Part shown: positions 1 to 6,950 of the stretch, piece by piece
Layout of the letters: the number at the start of each line of letters is the position of its first letter
Position numbering within the stretch: position 1 is the stretch's first letter
Made by a program: the position numbers and the translations under genes
Notes under the pieces: generated by a model
Seen by the model: only the letters and a program-made list of their open reading frames with translations
Told to the model about the DNA's origin: nothing
The model's database searches: none
Assembly: GCF_038419845.1 (NCBI RefSeq)
Contig: NZ_JBCAQT010000015.1
Location: forward strand, 1 to 64,000
Reading direction: 5' to 3'
DNA: 64,000 nt
Origin: Marinimicrobium sp038419845
GTDB taxonomy: Bacteria > Pseudomonadota > Gammaproteobacteria > Pseudomonadales > Cellvibrionaceae

Positions 1-287
1 ACAGAAGTTGGCCACTGTGGCCTAGCTCTACTTATGGCCCCTGTTAAAAATGGGGGGATTACCATTCCGACAAAGGAGCCATCCTCTTTATTCAGAACCG
101 CGTAGCTATTCCATTCGGACCCAGCACCGTTGAGTTTTCCTATGCGTGCATCAAACTGCTCGGAGATCTGCTCTTCAGGCGGCACATCGAAACACCAATG
201 CACTACCTCTGGATCACTCACAAGGGCCACAAAGTCGCTTCTATGAACCTCCGCCAGTGGAGTTAGACACAATCTTCTGGTTTCCAT
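1..287 (-). CDS. GNAT-family N-acetyltransferase, 3' end outside window
   Basis: Reading leftwards from an ATG at 287 the frame is open for 95 codons to the window edge, so only the N-terminal half is present. It begins METRRLCLTPLAEVHRSDF and continues with DPEVVHWCFDVPP, the usual opening of RimJ/RimL-type acetyltransferases (Acetyltransf_3), which move an acetyl group from acetyl-CoA to an amine or protein N-terminus. The acetyl-CoA-binding loop would lie in the missing part. It starts 36 bp after the stop of another GNAT gene on the same strand, so the two may be co-transcribed. The last ~20 residues fit the family less well, so a frameshift near the edge cannot be excluded. Confidence 0.6.
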   Translation of the reverse strand, partial: METRRLCLTPLAEVHRSDFVALVSDPEVVHWCFDVPPEEQISEQFDARIGKLNGAGSEWNSYAVLNKEDGSFVGMVIPPFLTGAISRARPQWPTS

Positions 288-323
288 ATTTCACCACTGC
301 GGGTTTGGCACATGATGCCGCAC

Positions 324-791
324 TTACCCGCTCGTCGAATTCATTTCCTGAGTATGCGTTCTCTCTACAATCGCATCGATAGCACGATCATCTAGCCGGG
401 CGTGTCGTACCTCTTCGAATATTTGAGCTCCTGAGCGCTCGTAGAAGCTCCTTCCCCGATCATTGTCTGTGGACACAATCCAGTCTATACGCCCACAGCC
501 TGTCTCTTGAGCAAGGACACACAACTCAGAGAGAAGCGCCTCTCCCACACTGTTTCCCCGGAACTGGGGATAGACAAACAGGTCGTCGAGCCAAATCCCG
601 GGCTTAGCGATGAACGTGGAGTAAATACTGTAGTACGTTGCGATTCCCACAGCCTCGCCCTGAACCATAGCCAGAAGTGCAGGAGCCTTAGGTTGCAGGG
701 AGAAGAACGCTTCTTCGATGTCAGATTCCGTAGATTGAAGTGAACTCAAACACCCGTCAAATTCTGCCTTTCCTCGAACGAGGTCCAGCAT
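324..791 (-). CDS. GNAT-family N-acetyltransferase
   Basis: 155-residue acetyltransferase of the GNAT fold. Residues 65-90 carry GIWLDDLFVYPQFRGNSVG: beta-4 followed by the acetyl-CoA pyrophosphate loop (Q/R-x-x-G-x-G/A type, here QFRGNSVG), and near 115 NDRGRSFYERSGAQIF matches the conserved C-terminal N-x-x-A/G-x-x-F-Y-x-x-x-G-F motif. This pattern is closest to small-molecule (diamine/spermidine-like) acetyltransferases, but the substrate cannot be read from sequence. No strong ribosome binding site precedes the ATG. It is followed 36 bp later by a second GNAT gene; both lie in an AT-richer, same-strand gene run that looks accessory. Confidence 0.8.
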   Translation of the reverse strand: MLDLVRGKAEFDGCLSSLQSTESDIEEAFFSLQPKAPALLAMVQGEAVGIATYYSIYSTFIAKPGIWLDDLFVYPQFRGNSVGEALLSELCVLAQETGCGRIDWIVSTDNDRGRSFYERSGAQIFEEVRHARLDDRAIDAIVERTHTQEMNSTSG

Positions 792-858
792 CGCAGCGGC
801 GTATTCTGCGTTTTAATTTGCATAACTTTCACGGACACTATGACGCTGCCTTGTTTTG

Positions 859-1161
859 TTACAAGGTTTTCCGTTTCTTTGCTAGAATTTTTAGTGCGCT
901 AGAGTCCCGGTTGACGATTCGGTCGAGCGTTTGAATTAACTGACTGCGCGATACCGACACCCACTTATTTTGACCCATGGCGCCAATCATAGACATCATG
1001 CTTGCCGTGGCAATAACGATGGTATATTCATGCTCCACGTTAAAAGCCTCTAGTAGTATTAATACTGCTAGCGCAATTGAAGATAGTGCCATCAGGGCAT
1101 CAACCGCAAATCGATCACGCTTTGCTTTTATCAGATTGTCAACATCCTTCTCTTCAATCAT
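859..1161 (-). CDS. Small two-helix membrane protein, unknown function
   Basis: 100-residue protein I do not recognise. A charged N-terminus (MIEEKDVDNLIKAKRDRF) precedes two predicted membrane segments at about residues 19-40 (ALMALSSIALAVLILLEAF) and 47-65 (TIVIATASMMSMIGAMG), then a basic C-terminus ending AKKRKTL. The ATG has a good Shine-Dalgarno (GAAGGAAG, about 9 bases upstream). It follows a 53-residue reading frame by 24 bp and is probably co-transcribed with it. Length and topology are compatible with a small inner-membrane accessory protein, but nothing in the sequence assigns a role. Confidence 0.6.
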   Translation of the reverse strand: MIEEKDVDNLIKAKRDRFAVDALMALSSIALAVLILLEAFNVEHEYTIVIATASMMSMIGAMGQNKWVSVSRSQLIQTLDRIVNRDSSALKILAKKRKTL

Positions 1162-1185
1162 TGGTATTCTTCCTTCTATGGTTCG

Positions 1186-1347
1186 TTACACACATGGCGC
1201 CGCAACCCGACGGATCGCATCTTCGGGCTGAGAAAAACTCATTGCAATCGACCAGAAGGTCGCAGTACTAAGATCCCAGAACATCACCCAATATTTCCAG
1301 ATATAGGATTTATTACCCTTCTGTCTAATCTCAGCCCATTTTTTCAT
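1186..1347 (-). CDS. Small 53-residue protein, unknown function
   Basis: Short frame MKKWAEIRQKGNKSYIWKYW... ending RRVAAPCV and TAA. Its support is a near-ideal ribosome binding site: AGGAG placed seven bases before the ATG, plus a downstream same-strand neighbour (100-residue membrane protein) only 24 bp away. The peptide is rich in Trp and aromatic residues (WKYWVMFWDLS) and has one hydrophobic stretch at about residues 17-37, perhaps membrane-associated. No family recognised. It may be the leader cistron of a two-gene operon. Without homologues the coding call rests on the translation signal alone. Confidence 0.5.
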   Translation of the reverse strand: MKKWAEIRQKGNKSYIWKYWVMFWDLSTATFWSIAMSFSQPEDAIRRVAAPCV

Positions 1348-1434
1348 GTATATCTCCTAAAGGGCTCATTCGTACGTCCCTTGGGAAGCGTGGTGTAAAG
1401 AAGCCTGTCCCGCGCGGCGCCCTGTTGGCGATTG

Positions 1435-1953
1435 CTACGATTTTTCGGGATTAAGCTTTGAGGTAAGAACATGGTCCTCCCAAACGCCGTTGATCTTGAG
1501 GTACTTCCTCGCGAGCCCCTCTTCGAAAAATCCCATGCGCCTCAAAAGGTTAGCAGATCTTGTGTTACGGGGCATGTAGTTGGCCATGACCCGGTTGAGC
1601 CCGAGCTCTTGGAATGCATGGCTATTGGCGGCAGCGCATACTCTTTTCATCATTCCGTAACCTTCGTGATCCTTCGATACCCCATATCCCATAAAACAGC
1701 CCTGTAGTGGGCCGTAAACGATGTTGGTCAAAGAGCAGTGAGCGACAACCTTTTCTTCAATCAGTCCAAGAAAATGAGCGGCTGTTTCATCTATATGCTG
1801 CTTCTCATAGTCAGACAATCTTTGCTTCAGTGACTCCAGGCTATAGTACCCAGTCTCTCGAGTGGGCTCCCATGGAATAAAATGCTCCCGATTTATAGAG
1901 TAGTATTCCGCAAGCTGTGCGGCATCCTCTTGTTTTGCTAAACGTATTTCCAT
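1435..1953 (-). CDS. RimJ/RimL-like GNAT acetyltransferase
   Basis: 172-residue protein of the ribosomal-protein-alanine N-acetyltransferase type (Acetyltransf_3). Recognisable parts: N-terminal beta-1 MEIRLAKQEDAAQLAEYY, the FIPWEPTR segment that RimJ proteins share, CFMGYGVSKDHEGYGMM (acetyl-CoA loop, residues about 85-102) and the C-terminal GLNRVMANYMPRNTRSANLLRRMGF, a hallmark N-x-x-S-x-x-L-x-x-x-G-F motif. RimJ acetylates the N-terminus of ribosomal protein S5, but many paralogues act on other amines or antibiotics, so the exact substrate is open. ATG start at 1953. It begins 20 bp after the DJ-1 gene stop, suggesting an operon with it. Confidence 0.8.
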   Translation of the reverse strand: MEIRLAKQEDAAQLAEYYSINREHFIPWEPTRETGYYSLESLKQRLSDYEKQHIDETAAHFLGLIEEKVVAHCSLTNIVYGPLQGCFMGYGVSKDHEGYGMMKRVCAAANSHAFQELGLNRVMANYMPRNTRSANLLRRMGFFEEGLARKYLKINGVWEDHVLTSKLNPEKS

Positions 1954-1973
1954 AACTTAGCCCACTGCGTTGG

Positions 1974-2609
1974 TCACGCCCCGCATTGTTGGGTGCCGGT
2001 CTCGGGTTGCCTGGGAATATAGGGACGAATATTCTCTATCGCCCTTGAAACATACTCATCCTTCTCGCCAATAGGGGCGACATAACGCAATGCGGCGTCA
2101 GCGGCTTCTAAACTCGCCAACCTTGTTATGACCCAGGCAGCGAGATACTGCGACGCCAAGCAGCCCCCTGCCGTAGCGATGTTTCCCGAAGCGGAAAAGG
2201 GTTGATTTAACACGTCAACTCCAGCTTCCTGTACCCAGGGTTGAGTTGTGAGGTCAGTGCAGGCTGGTACTCCATCCAGAAGCCCAAGTTTGGCCAGGAT
2301 AAACGTGCCCGAACACTGCGCGCCAATGAGCTGACGATCAGGATCAAAGTTCAGAGCGGACATGATGTGAGTGTCTTTGACAATCTCACGCGTGTTGACG
2401 CCGCTCCCAACAACGACTGCATCGGCGAAAGGTAAGTCCGCAAGGCTCGACTGGCCCTGTACAGTAACTCCGTTCATTGAAGTGACTGAAGTCTCTGGAC
2501 AGCAGAGGGTAACGCGCCAGTCGGCCAGCTTTACTCGGTTTAGCACGGAAAGCGCCAATAACGAATCGACCTCGTTGAAGCCTTGAAAGGTGAGTATGGC
2601 AATGTGCAA
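1974..2609 (-). CDS. DJ-1/PfpI family protein
   Basis: 211-residue alpha/beta protein of the DJ-1/PfpI (class I glutamine-amidotransferase-like) superfamily. N-terminal MHIAILTFQGFNEVDSLLAL is the family beta-1/helix-1; the nucleophile elbow is IGAQCSGTFILAKLGLLDG with Cys at residue 99; ATAGGCLASQYLAAW follows. Members act as glyoxalases/deglycases, isonitrile hydratases or redox sensors; nothing here separates these. Translation appears to begin at a TTG at 2609 with GAGG eight bases upstream; no ATG fits the conserved N-terminus. It overlaps no neighbour and lies between a small membrane protein gene and a RimJ-like gene. Confidence 0.8.
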   Translation of the reverse strand: MHIAILTFQGFNEVDSLLALSVLNRVKLADWRVTLCCPETSVTSMNGVTVQGQSSLADLPFADAVVVGSGVNTREIVKDTHIMSALNFDPDRQLIGAQCSGTFILAKLGLLDGVPACTDLTTQPWVQEAGVDVLNQPFSASGNIATAGGCLASQYLAAWVITRLASLEAADAALRYVAPIGEKDEYVSRAIENIRPYIPRQPETGTQQCGA

Positions 2610-2666
2610 TTTTTTGACCTCAGATGTTCTAAATAGCAGTTTGCGCCGCTTATACAGGTCCTGGCT

Positions 2667-2918
2667 TTAATCAGGGTGCTGTGTTGGTCGCCGGTTTGAC
2701 CCACGGTTTATGCCGAATGGGTGCGTCCCCAAGACGACAATACGAATAAACGCGTATACCATTGCAACGAAAAGGATGTGCGAGAAATCGAACCTGTAGG
2801 AGTCTTCCAGCCAAACGCTGCCCATTTCAACGGCAAAAAGCACCCAAAAAGGCAACGAAACGATAAGGATGAGTACCCTGATATTGGGTTTGACTTTGTC
2901 TGGCCGCTCCATGTTCAT
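2667..2918 (-). CDS. Small two-helix membrane protein, unknown function
   Basis: Roughly 83 residues (ATG at 2918; a GTG at 2924 and an ATG at 2912 are alternatives). Two membrane segments are evident, about residues 13-34 (IRVLILIVSLPFWVLFAVEMG) and 45-65 (FSHILFVAMVYAFIRIVVLG), with a basic, Asn/Arg-rich tail (NRGSNRRPTQHPD). No family recognised. It sits between the DJ-1 gene and an intergenic inverted repeat on the same strand. Codon pattern and defined hydrophobic blocks favour a real gene, but function cannot be stated. Confidence 0.55.
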   Translation of the reverse strand: MNMERPDKVKPNIRVLILIVSLPFWVLFAVEMGSVWLEDSYRFDFSHILFVAMVYAFIRIVVLGTHPFGINRGSNRRPTQHPD

Positions 2919-2947
2919 TAGCACCTAGTTGTAGAGTTCAGTAGACG

Positions 2948-2974
2948 ATAAGGCCCGATTATCGGGGCCGTTAT
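2948..2974. repeat. Imperfect inverted repeat ATAAGGCCCGAT / ATCGGGGCCGTTAT
   Basis: Two arms of 12-14 bases with a short centre, interrupted by a bulged G in each part of the right arm, lie between the VOC gene and the small membrane-protein gene. No T-tract follows on either strand, so it is not a classic intrinsic terminator; it could be a REP-like remnant or a transcript-stabilising hairpin. Confidence 0.5.
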
Positions 2975-3022
2975 GACTTGTGTTCCAGCACTGCCTTGCG
3001 GTGTAGTGCCACGGCGAATGGT

Positions 3023-3382
3023 CTAAGCATCAGGCTCAGACCACACCGCATACTCATTGCCGGTTGGATCGGAGAAGTGGAACCGGCGGCCTCCCGGGAA
3101 TGAGAAAATATCCTGAACGACCCTGCCTCCCGCTGATTTTACCGCTTCAACTGTCGCCTCCAGGTCTGAGCTGTAGAGCACCACCAGCACACTTCCGTTG
3201 TCGGTTGAAGCGACCTTGTCGGATTTGAAAAACCCGCCATCCAGCCCTGCGTTTACTATGGCGACATACTCGGGCCCATAGTCGACGAACGACCACCCGA
3301 AGGCGGCACTGAAAAATGCCTTGGTCGCTTCGATATCCCGGGAGGGTATTTCGACGTAATTGATCTTTCCTGTTTCTTTCAT
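3023..3382 (-). CDS. VOC (glyoxalase/bleomycin-resistance) family protein
   Basis: 119-residue single VOC module: MKETGKINYVEIPSRDIEATKAFF at the start (beta-1 with N-Y-V-E), FGWSFVDYGPEYVAI, GGRVVQDIFSFPGGRRFHFSDPTGNEYAVW at the end, where Asp-Pro-x-Gly-N-x-x-x-x-W is characteristic. Such proteins bind a metal or small ligand at the dimer interface and act as lyases, dioxygenases or resistance proteins; the reaction is not predictable. I prefer the ATG at 3382, which has GAGG seven bases upstream; an ATG at 3394 overlaps the preceding stop as ATGA. The gene therefore follows the lipoprotein gene immediately and is likely translationally coupled to it. Confidence 0.8.
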   Translation of the reverse strand: MKETGKINYVEIPSRDIEATKAFFSAAFGWSFVDYGPEYVAIVNAGLDGGFFKSDKVASTDNGSVLVVLYSSDLEATVEAVKSAGGRVVQDIFSFPGGRRFHFSDPTGNEYAVWSEPDA

Positions 3383-3390
3383 GGGAGTCC

Positions 3391-3801
3391 TCATGGCAAC
3401 TCAAATTTCAGATTCCCCTCGGCACCGTCGGGACTGGGCATGGAGGGGCAGAGCCACATGGCTTCGTAGGTGACCACCAGCTCGCCGTCCGCTTGAGAGT
3501 TCACCTCGGCATTGAAAGTCTCGTCGCCCTTATCGGGGCACCGGTACCGCTCCAGTTGTTCGATGATTCTGGCGTTTATTTCCTCCGCTTTGCGGGGGTG
3601 CGCCTCGCTTTTGAATACCGGGTACCGATGATCGATTTCCCAGTGACCCAGGGGCGAGTCGCTGTCTGTGATGCGCTCCTGGTGCTCTTTATAGCGGTGG
3701 GTCAGGGTGTCGCTGGATGCCTCCTGGTCCGCCTGGCAGGACAGAGTCAGGCCGCAGGCGAGCGACAGCAGGGCGACTTTGATGGGCTCAGGTGTCGGCA
3801 A
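3391..3801 (-). CDS. Putative lipoprotein, possible muramidase partner/immunity-type protein
   Basis: After a probable TTG start (3801; TTG at 3822 is another option) the protein reads PTPEPIKVALLSLACGLTLSCQADQ, a short hydrophobic signal with an L-S-C lipobox, so it should be an envelope lipoprotein. The mature part contains HWEIDHRYPVFKSEAHPRKAEEIN, reminiscent of the DUF3298/RsiV type fold (y-P-x-F, then a-x-x-I-N), two Cys near residues 90-120 (YRCP, MWLCPS), and ends LKFELP. Its 5' end overlaps the muramidase gene by about 14 bases. That tight overlap suggests the pair works together; a lysozyme-type inhibitor or immunity role is inference only. Confidence 0.55.
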   Translation of the reverse strand: MPTPEPIKVALLSLACGLTLSCQADQEASSDTLTHRYKEHQERITDSDSPLGHWEIDHRYPVFKSEAHPRKAEEINARIIEQLERYRCPDKGDETFNAEVNSQADGELVVTYEAMWLCPSMPSPDGAEGNLKFELP

Positions 3802-4621
3802 AACGTTGGTAAGCCTCTTCAAGTTTCTGGTCGTATTGGTTGCGGGCATAGCCGGGGCCATTGTAGTGGCGGGCAAAGGCTTCCCAGTCCTTGTTTTGTA
3901 GATAGCTTACCAGCTCTTTGCTTTTGATGAATGCGGCCAGGGCGAGCAATTGCCTGGCTTCCGATTCTCGCATGGCGTCGACAAAGTCTTCGACGGTATC
4001 GTAGCCCGCGTCCTTGTGATTGAACCCCATGATCTGGAAGGCGCCCCAGGAAGTTGACTTCATGGCGGCCGATTCATCCAGTGCGGCGGCTTCCCGGTAG
4101 CGCTCGTATTCTTCGACTCCGCCCTTGTAGTGCTTTTGGGTCCAGCGACGGTAGGACAGGGTGGGGTGTGACTGATCGTACTGCCCACCCGTGAAGCGTG
4201 AGAACCAGTGGCCTTCGAACAGGATCTTGGGTTCGTCATTGTCGAGAAACCCCTCGCCCCGGCTCTCCACCGTGGCGACGGACTTGAGTGTGGCGACATC
4301 AACGTCCAGTAGCTTCGCGGCCCGGGCATAGTCCGCATCGGTGATGCCCTGGGCAGGGCCGAATGTCTCAAAGTTCTGAAGCTCGGCCAGGGTTTTGCCG
4401 TTCGGGTCCACGCGGCCGTCGGGGTGGACGAAGCCGAGCGCCCGGCGTTGGAACTCCTCAATCGCACCGATGGTGGCCGGGCCGATGAGACCGTCCACGG
4501 CAAGCGGCGCCAGGGGTGTCAGGCGGTAGAGGTTGTGGTTCAACAGCGTCTGCACTGTGCGGACATCGTCTGGATGGTTTTTGCCGCCAGCGCCCACCGC
4601 GTGGGTGATGGTCAACGCCAT
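3788..4621 (-). CDS. Peptidoglycan-binding N-acetylmuramidase (endolysin-like)
   Basis: 277 residues with no signal peptide. Residues about 10-90 form a peptidoglycan-binding module (VRTVQTLLNHNL, VDGLIGPATIGAIEEFQR, VDPNGKTLAEL). Residues about 100-277 match the N-acetylmuramidase domain (DUF3380 type): ATVESRGEGFLDNDEPKILFEGHWFSR, where the Glu of VESRGEG is the likely catalytic acid, then STSWGAFQIMGFNHKDAGYD and WEAFARHYNGPGYARNQYD. Family members cleave the glycan strand of peptidoglycan as phage endolysins or secreted effectors. No holin or phage genes surround it; the next gene downstream, overlapping it, encodes a lipoprotein. ATG start at 4621. Confidence 0.85.
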   Translation of the reverse strand: MALTITHAVGAGGKNHPDDVRTVQTLLNHNLYRLTPLAPLAVDGLIGPATIGAIEEFQRRALGFVHPDGRVDPNGKTLAELQNFETFGPAQGITDADYARAAKLLDVDVATLKSVATVESRGEGFLDNDEPKILFEGHWFSRFTGGQYDQSHPTLSYRRWTQKHYKGGVEEYERYREAAALDESAAMKSTSWGAFQIMGFNHKDAGYDTVEDFVDAMRESEARQLLALAAFIKSKELVSYLQNKDWEAFARHYNGPGYARNQYDQKLEEAYQRFADT

Positions 4622-4830
4622 GGGTCAGCTCCTTGAGGGTTTCCGTTCACCGCAATAGCGTTTATTTTTAGCATTTGGCGGGCGACATTGCAAAAGTCCG
4701 ACGCCCGCGGGCCGGAAGTCTGGGTGATTTTTGGCGTCAGGACTTGTGCTGGAACGGAATTGTGTGCGATACAGTCGTTAACAATGATGTGAATGTGAAT
4801 CGTTGACCAGCCGACGTTGAGGAGCTCCAA

Positions 4831-5835
4831 GTGAAAGCCTTTTTTCATCCCAGCCAGGACAAGCATGCCCCGCAATCCTATCTGACCCGCGGTCAGATGC
4901 GGGCCCCCCAGGAACTGCCCACCCGGACCCCGGAGCTGATCAAAGGTCTCGAAGCGCTGGGCGTCAAACCCGAGCAGGCCCGTGACCACGGGATGGACAT
5001 GATCGGCCGGGTGCACGATCTGGGCTACCTGCGTTTTCTCGAATCGGCCCACCGGCGCTGGCCGGAGGATTGGGGCGAAGAGGTGATGTCCAATATTTTT
5101 GTGCGCTCGCCCAACGCCCTAAAGGGCATTCTGGCCGAATCCGCCCGCTACCAGGCCGACGGCAGCTGCCCCATCGGCCCCCATACCTGGGAGGCCGCCT
5201 ACTGGTCCGCCCAGAGCGCCCTGTCAGCGGCGGACGAGCTGCTGGCCGGGGAGCAGCTGGCCTACGCCCTCTGCCGGCCACCGGGCCACCACGCCCGGGT
5301 TGATGCGGCGGGTGGCTTCTGCTACCTGAACAACGCTGCCATTGCCGCCGAAGCCTTGCGCACCAAATACGAGCGGGTCGCGATCCTGGACCCGGATATG
5401 CACCACGGCCAGGGCATACAGGAAATATTCTACGAGCGGGATGATGTGCTCTACATCTCCATTCACGGCGACCCCACCAACTTCTACCCGGTCGTGAGTG
5501 GCTATGAAGATGAGCGCGGTGATGGGCCCGGTTACGGCTACAACATCAATATGCCCATGCCCCACGGCTCGCCCGAGTCCGTGTTTTTTGAAAAGCTGGC
5601 GGACGCGGCCGACGCCATCCGACTGTTCGAGCCCGATGTGCTGATTCTCACCCTGGGCTTCGATGTCTACCACGAAGACCCGCAGGCCAAGGTCTCGGTC
5701 AGTACCGAGGGCTTCACGCACATGGGCGAAGGCATCAAGGCTATGGGGCTGCCGACCCTGGTTGTGCAGGAAGGGGGTTACCACCTGGAGTCATTGGCCA
5801 CCAATGCCCGCCACTTTTTTGATGGCTTGCGCTGA
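4831..5835 (+). CDS. Histone deacetylase / acetylpolyamine amidohydrolase family enzyme
   Basis: 334-residue arginase-deacetylase-fold zinc hydrolase that removes acetyl groups from acetyl-lysine or acetylpolyamines. Catalytic elements are intact: His pair at 153-154 in RPPGHHARVDAAGGFCYLNN, zinc ligands Asp189 and His191 in ILDPDMHHGQG, Asp278 in LTLGFDVYHEDP, and the transition-state Tyr317 in VVQEGGYHLESL. The overall pattern (YLTRGQMRAPQELPTRT start, IFVRSPNALKGILA loop) resembles the dimeric bacterial acetylpolyamine amidohydrolases. Start is GTG at 4831 with GAGGAG eight bases upstream. It is divergent from the muramidase gene and precedes ppk2. Its last codons overlap a 24-bp tandem repeat. 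Confidence 0.88.
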   Translation: MKAFFHPSQDKHAPQSYLTRGQMRAPQELPTRTPELIKGLEALGVKPEQARDHGMDMIGRVHDLGYLRFLESAHRRWPEDWGEEVMSNIFVRSPNALKGILAESARYQADGSCPIGPHTWEAAYWSAQSALSAADELLAGEQLAYALCRPPGHHARVDAAGGFCYLNNAAIAAEALRTKYERVAILDPDMHHGQGIQEIFYERDDVLYISIHGDPTNFYPVVSGYEDERGDGPGYGYNINMPMPHGSPESVFFEKLADAADAIRLFEPDVLILTLGFDVYHEDPQAKVSVSTEGFTHMGEGIKAMGLPTLVVQEGGYHLESLATNARHFFDGLR

Positions 5836-5889
5836 TACTGTTTTGATTGTTTGCGCTGATGCTCTTTTGATGGCTTTCGAATGATGAAC
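5817..5889. repeat. Three imperfect 24-bp tandem repeats
   Basis: Units start TTTTGATGGCTTGCGCTGAT (5817), TTTTGATTGTTTGCGCTGAT (5841) and TTTTGATGGCTTTCGAATGA (5865). The first unit contains the final codons and TGA of the deacetylase gene; the others run toward ppk2. The pattern suggests that the gene end has been duplicated by slippage. Confidence 0.75.
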
Positions 5890-5934
5890 TGTTCGGTACT
5901 TTGTTGCCGATGATTGATGAACAGGAGCGTCTTG

Positions 5935-6765
5935 ATGGAGCTGTCGGCATTTGCCAGGTCTTTTCTTTTCAATGCAAAGAAACCCAGGTTTCGGGATTAT
6001 CCGACCCTGGAGGAAAGTACGAAGGGACTGCCCGGGTTGGAAGCCAACCTGGAGCGGATAGGTGAGCACCAGAGGCGCTTGTGGGCCAATCAATCCAAAG
6101 CCGTTTTGTTGGTTATCCACGGGCCCGATACCAGCGGCAAAGACAGCCTGATTCGTACCCTGGCCACCTTTACCGACCCTGCCGGCTTCCACGCCTGGTC
6201 TTTCGGCCGGCCCAAAGGTGCGGAAACCCGGCATGACTTTCTCTGGCGGGTAGCGCCATTGTTACCGGGCTTTGGTGAAATGGTGGCGTTCAACCGAAGC
6301 CACCATGAAGCAGTCATCGCCGAAAGGGTTTGGCCAATACACGAGTATGAGAGCTACAACTGGGAGAACCGTTATAAGTCCATCCGACACTTTGAGAGCC
6401 ACCTGGTCGAGGAGGGTACCCATCTGATCAAGGTATGGCTGAATCTGTCTGAGGATGAGCATCGTCAGCGCCTGATCAAACGCCTCGACAAACCCCGGAA
6501 GCGTTGGAAATTCGACAGATCTGATATAGACGGCTGGGAGAAAAGACACCAATACGAAGCCTTTGCCGAGCAGGCCCTGCTTGCCACCCACACCGAGGAA
6601 GCCCCCTGGTTTGTCGTGCCTGCGGATAACAAGCCCGCAACCAGACGCATAGTGTCGGCTCTGTTGGCCGAACAACTTCAAAGGCTGGCGCCGGACTACC
6701 CAAAAGAGGATGAAGAGGTGCTCGACGAATACCGCCGTCTGCTCGCCAGGAGTGGCGTGGAGTGA
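5935..6765 (+). CDS. Polyphosphate kinase 2 family protein
   Basis: About 276 residues of the PPK2 family, which transfers phosphate between polyphosphate and nucleotides. The P-loop LVIHGPDTSGKDSLIRTL (residues 60-77) fits G-x-D-x-(A/S)-G-K-D; next come HDFLWRVAPLLPGFGEMVAFNRSHHEAV (family signature D-F-L-W-R and F-N-R-S-H/Y-Y-E) and IKVWLNLSEDEHRQRLIKRLDKPRKRWKF, the lid region. I chose ATG 5935 because AGGAG lies eight bases upstream; ATG 5917 and TTG 5914 lack such a site. Divergence from typical members (GPDTSGKD for GMDTAGKD) makes the PPK2 subclass, and thus AMP or ADP preference, uncertain. Confidence 0.85.
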   Translation: MELSAFARSFLFNAKKPRFRDYPTLEESTKGLPGLEANLERIGEHQRRLWANQSKAVLLVIHGPDTSGKDSLIRTLATFTDPAGFHAWSFGRPKGAETRHDFLWRVAPLLPGFGEMVAFNRSHHEAVIAERVWPIHEYESYNWENRYKSIRHFESHLVEEGTHLIKVWLNLSEDEHRQRLIKRLDKPRKRWKFDRSDIDGWEKRHQYEAFAEQALLATHTEEAPWFVVPADNKPATRRIVSALLAEQLQRLAPDYPKEDEEVLDEYRRLLARSGVE

Positions 6766-6825
6766 CACCTTCTGTTTTATGTTTTCTCCGTTTTTATAGG
6801 CTACTTTCCTCACCAAGCAGCCACC

Positions 6826-6871
6826 GGGGCCAGGTCTTGACCTATGAATTCAAGTTTACAGACTTGACCCC
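6826..6871. repeat. Inverted repeat GGGGCCAGGT ... ACTTGACCCC
   Basis: Ten-base imperfect arms with about 26 bases between them sit in the intergenic region after ppk2. The GGGGTCARGTCT...GACCCC style is typical of REP-like elements mobilised by RAYT transposases in gammaproteobacteria. No transposase is near, so this would be a solitary, non-autonomous remnant. Confidence 0.5.
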
Positions 6872-6950
6872 GATCTCGCGGCAAGCCGCACCATGTTTCC
6901 ACGCATCCTGATCTACTGCGGCATCATCAATCCGGCGCTTTTATGGAGTC

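Noticed and set aside
792..858. attC-like pattern (TTGTAAC ... GTTATGC on the minus strand) between two accessory genes
   Set aside because: The internal L boxes do not pair convincingly and other intergenic gaps lack matching sites, so an integron cassette array is not supported.
3788..4621. Prophage lysis cassette
   Set aside because: A lone muramidase and lipoprotein without holin, structural or integrase genes do not make a prophage.
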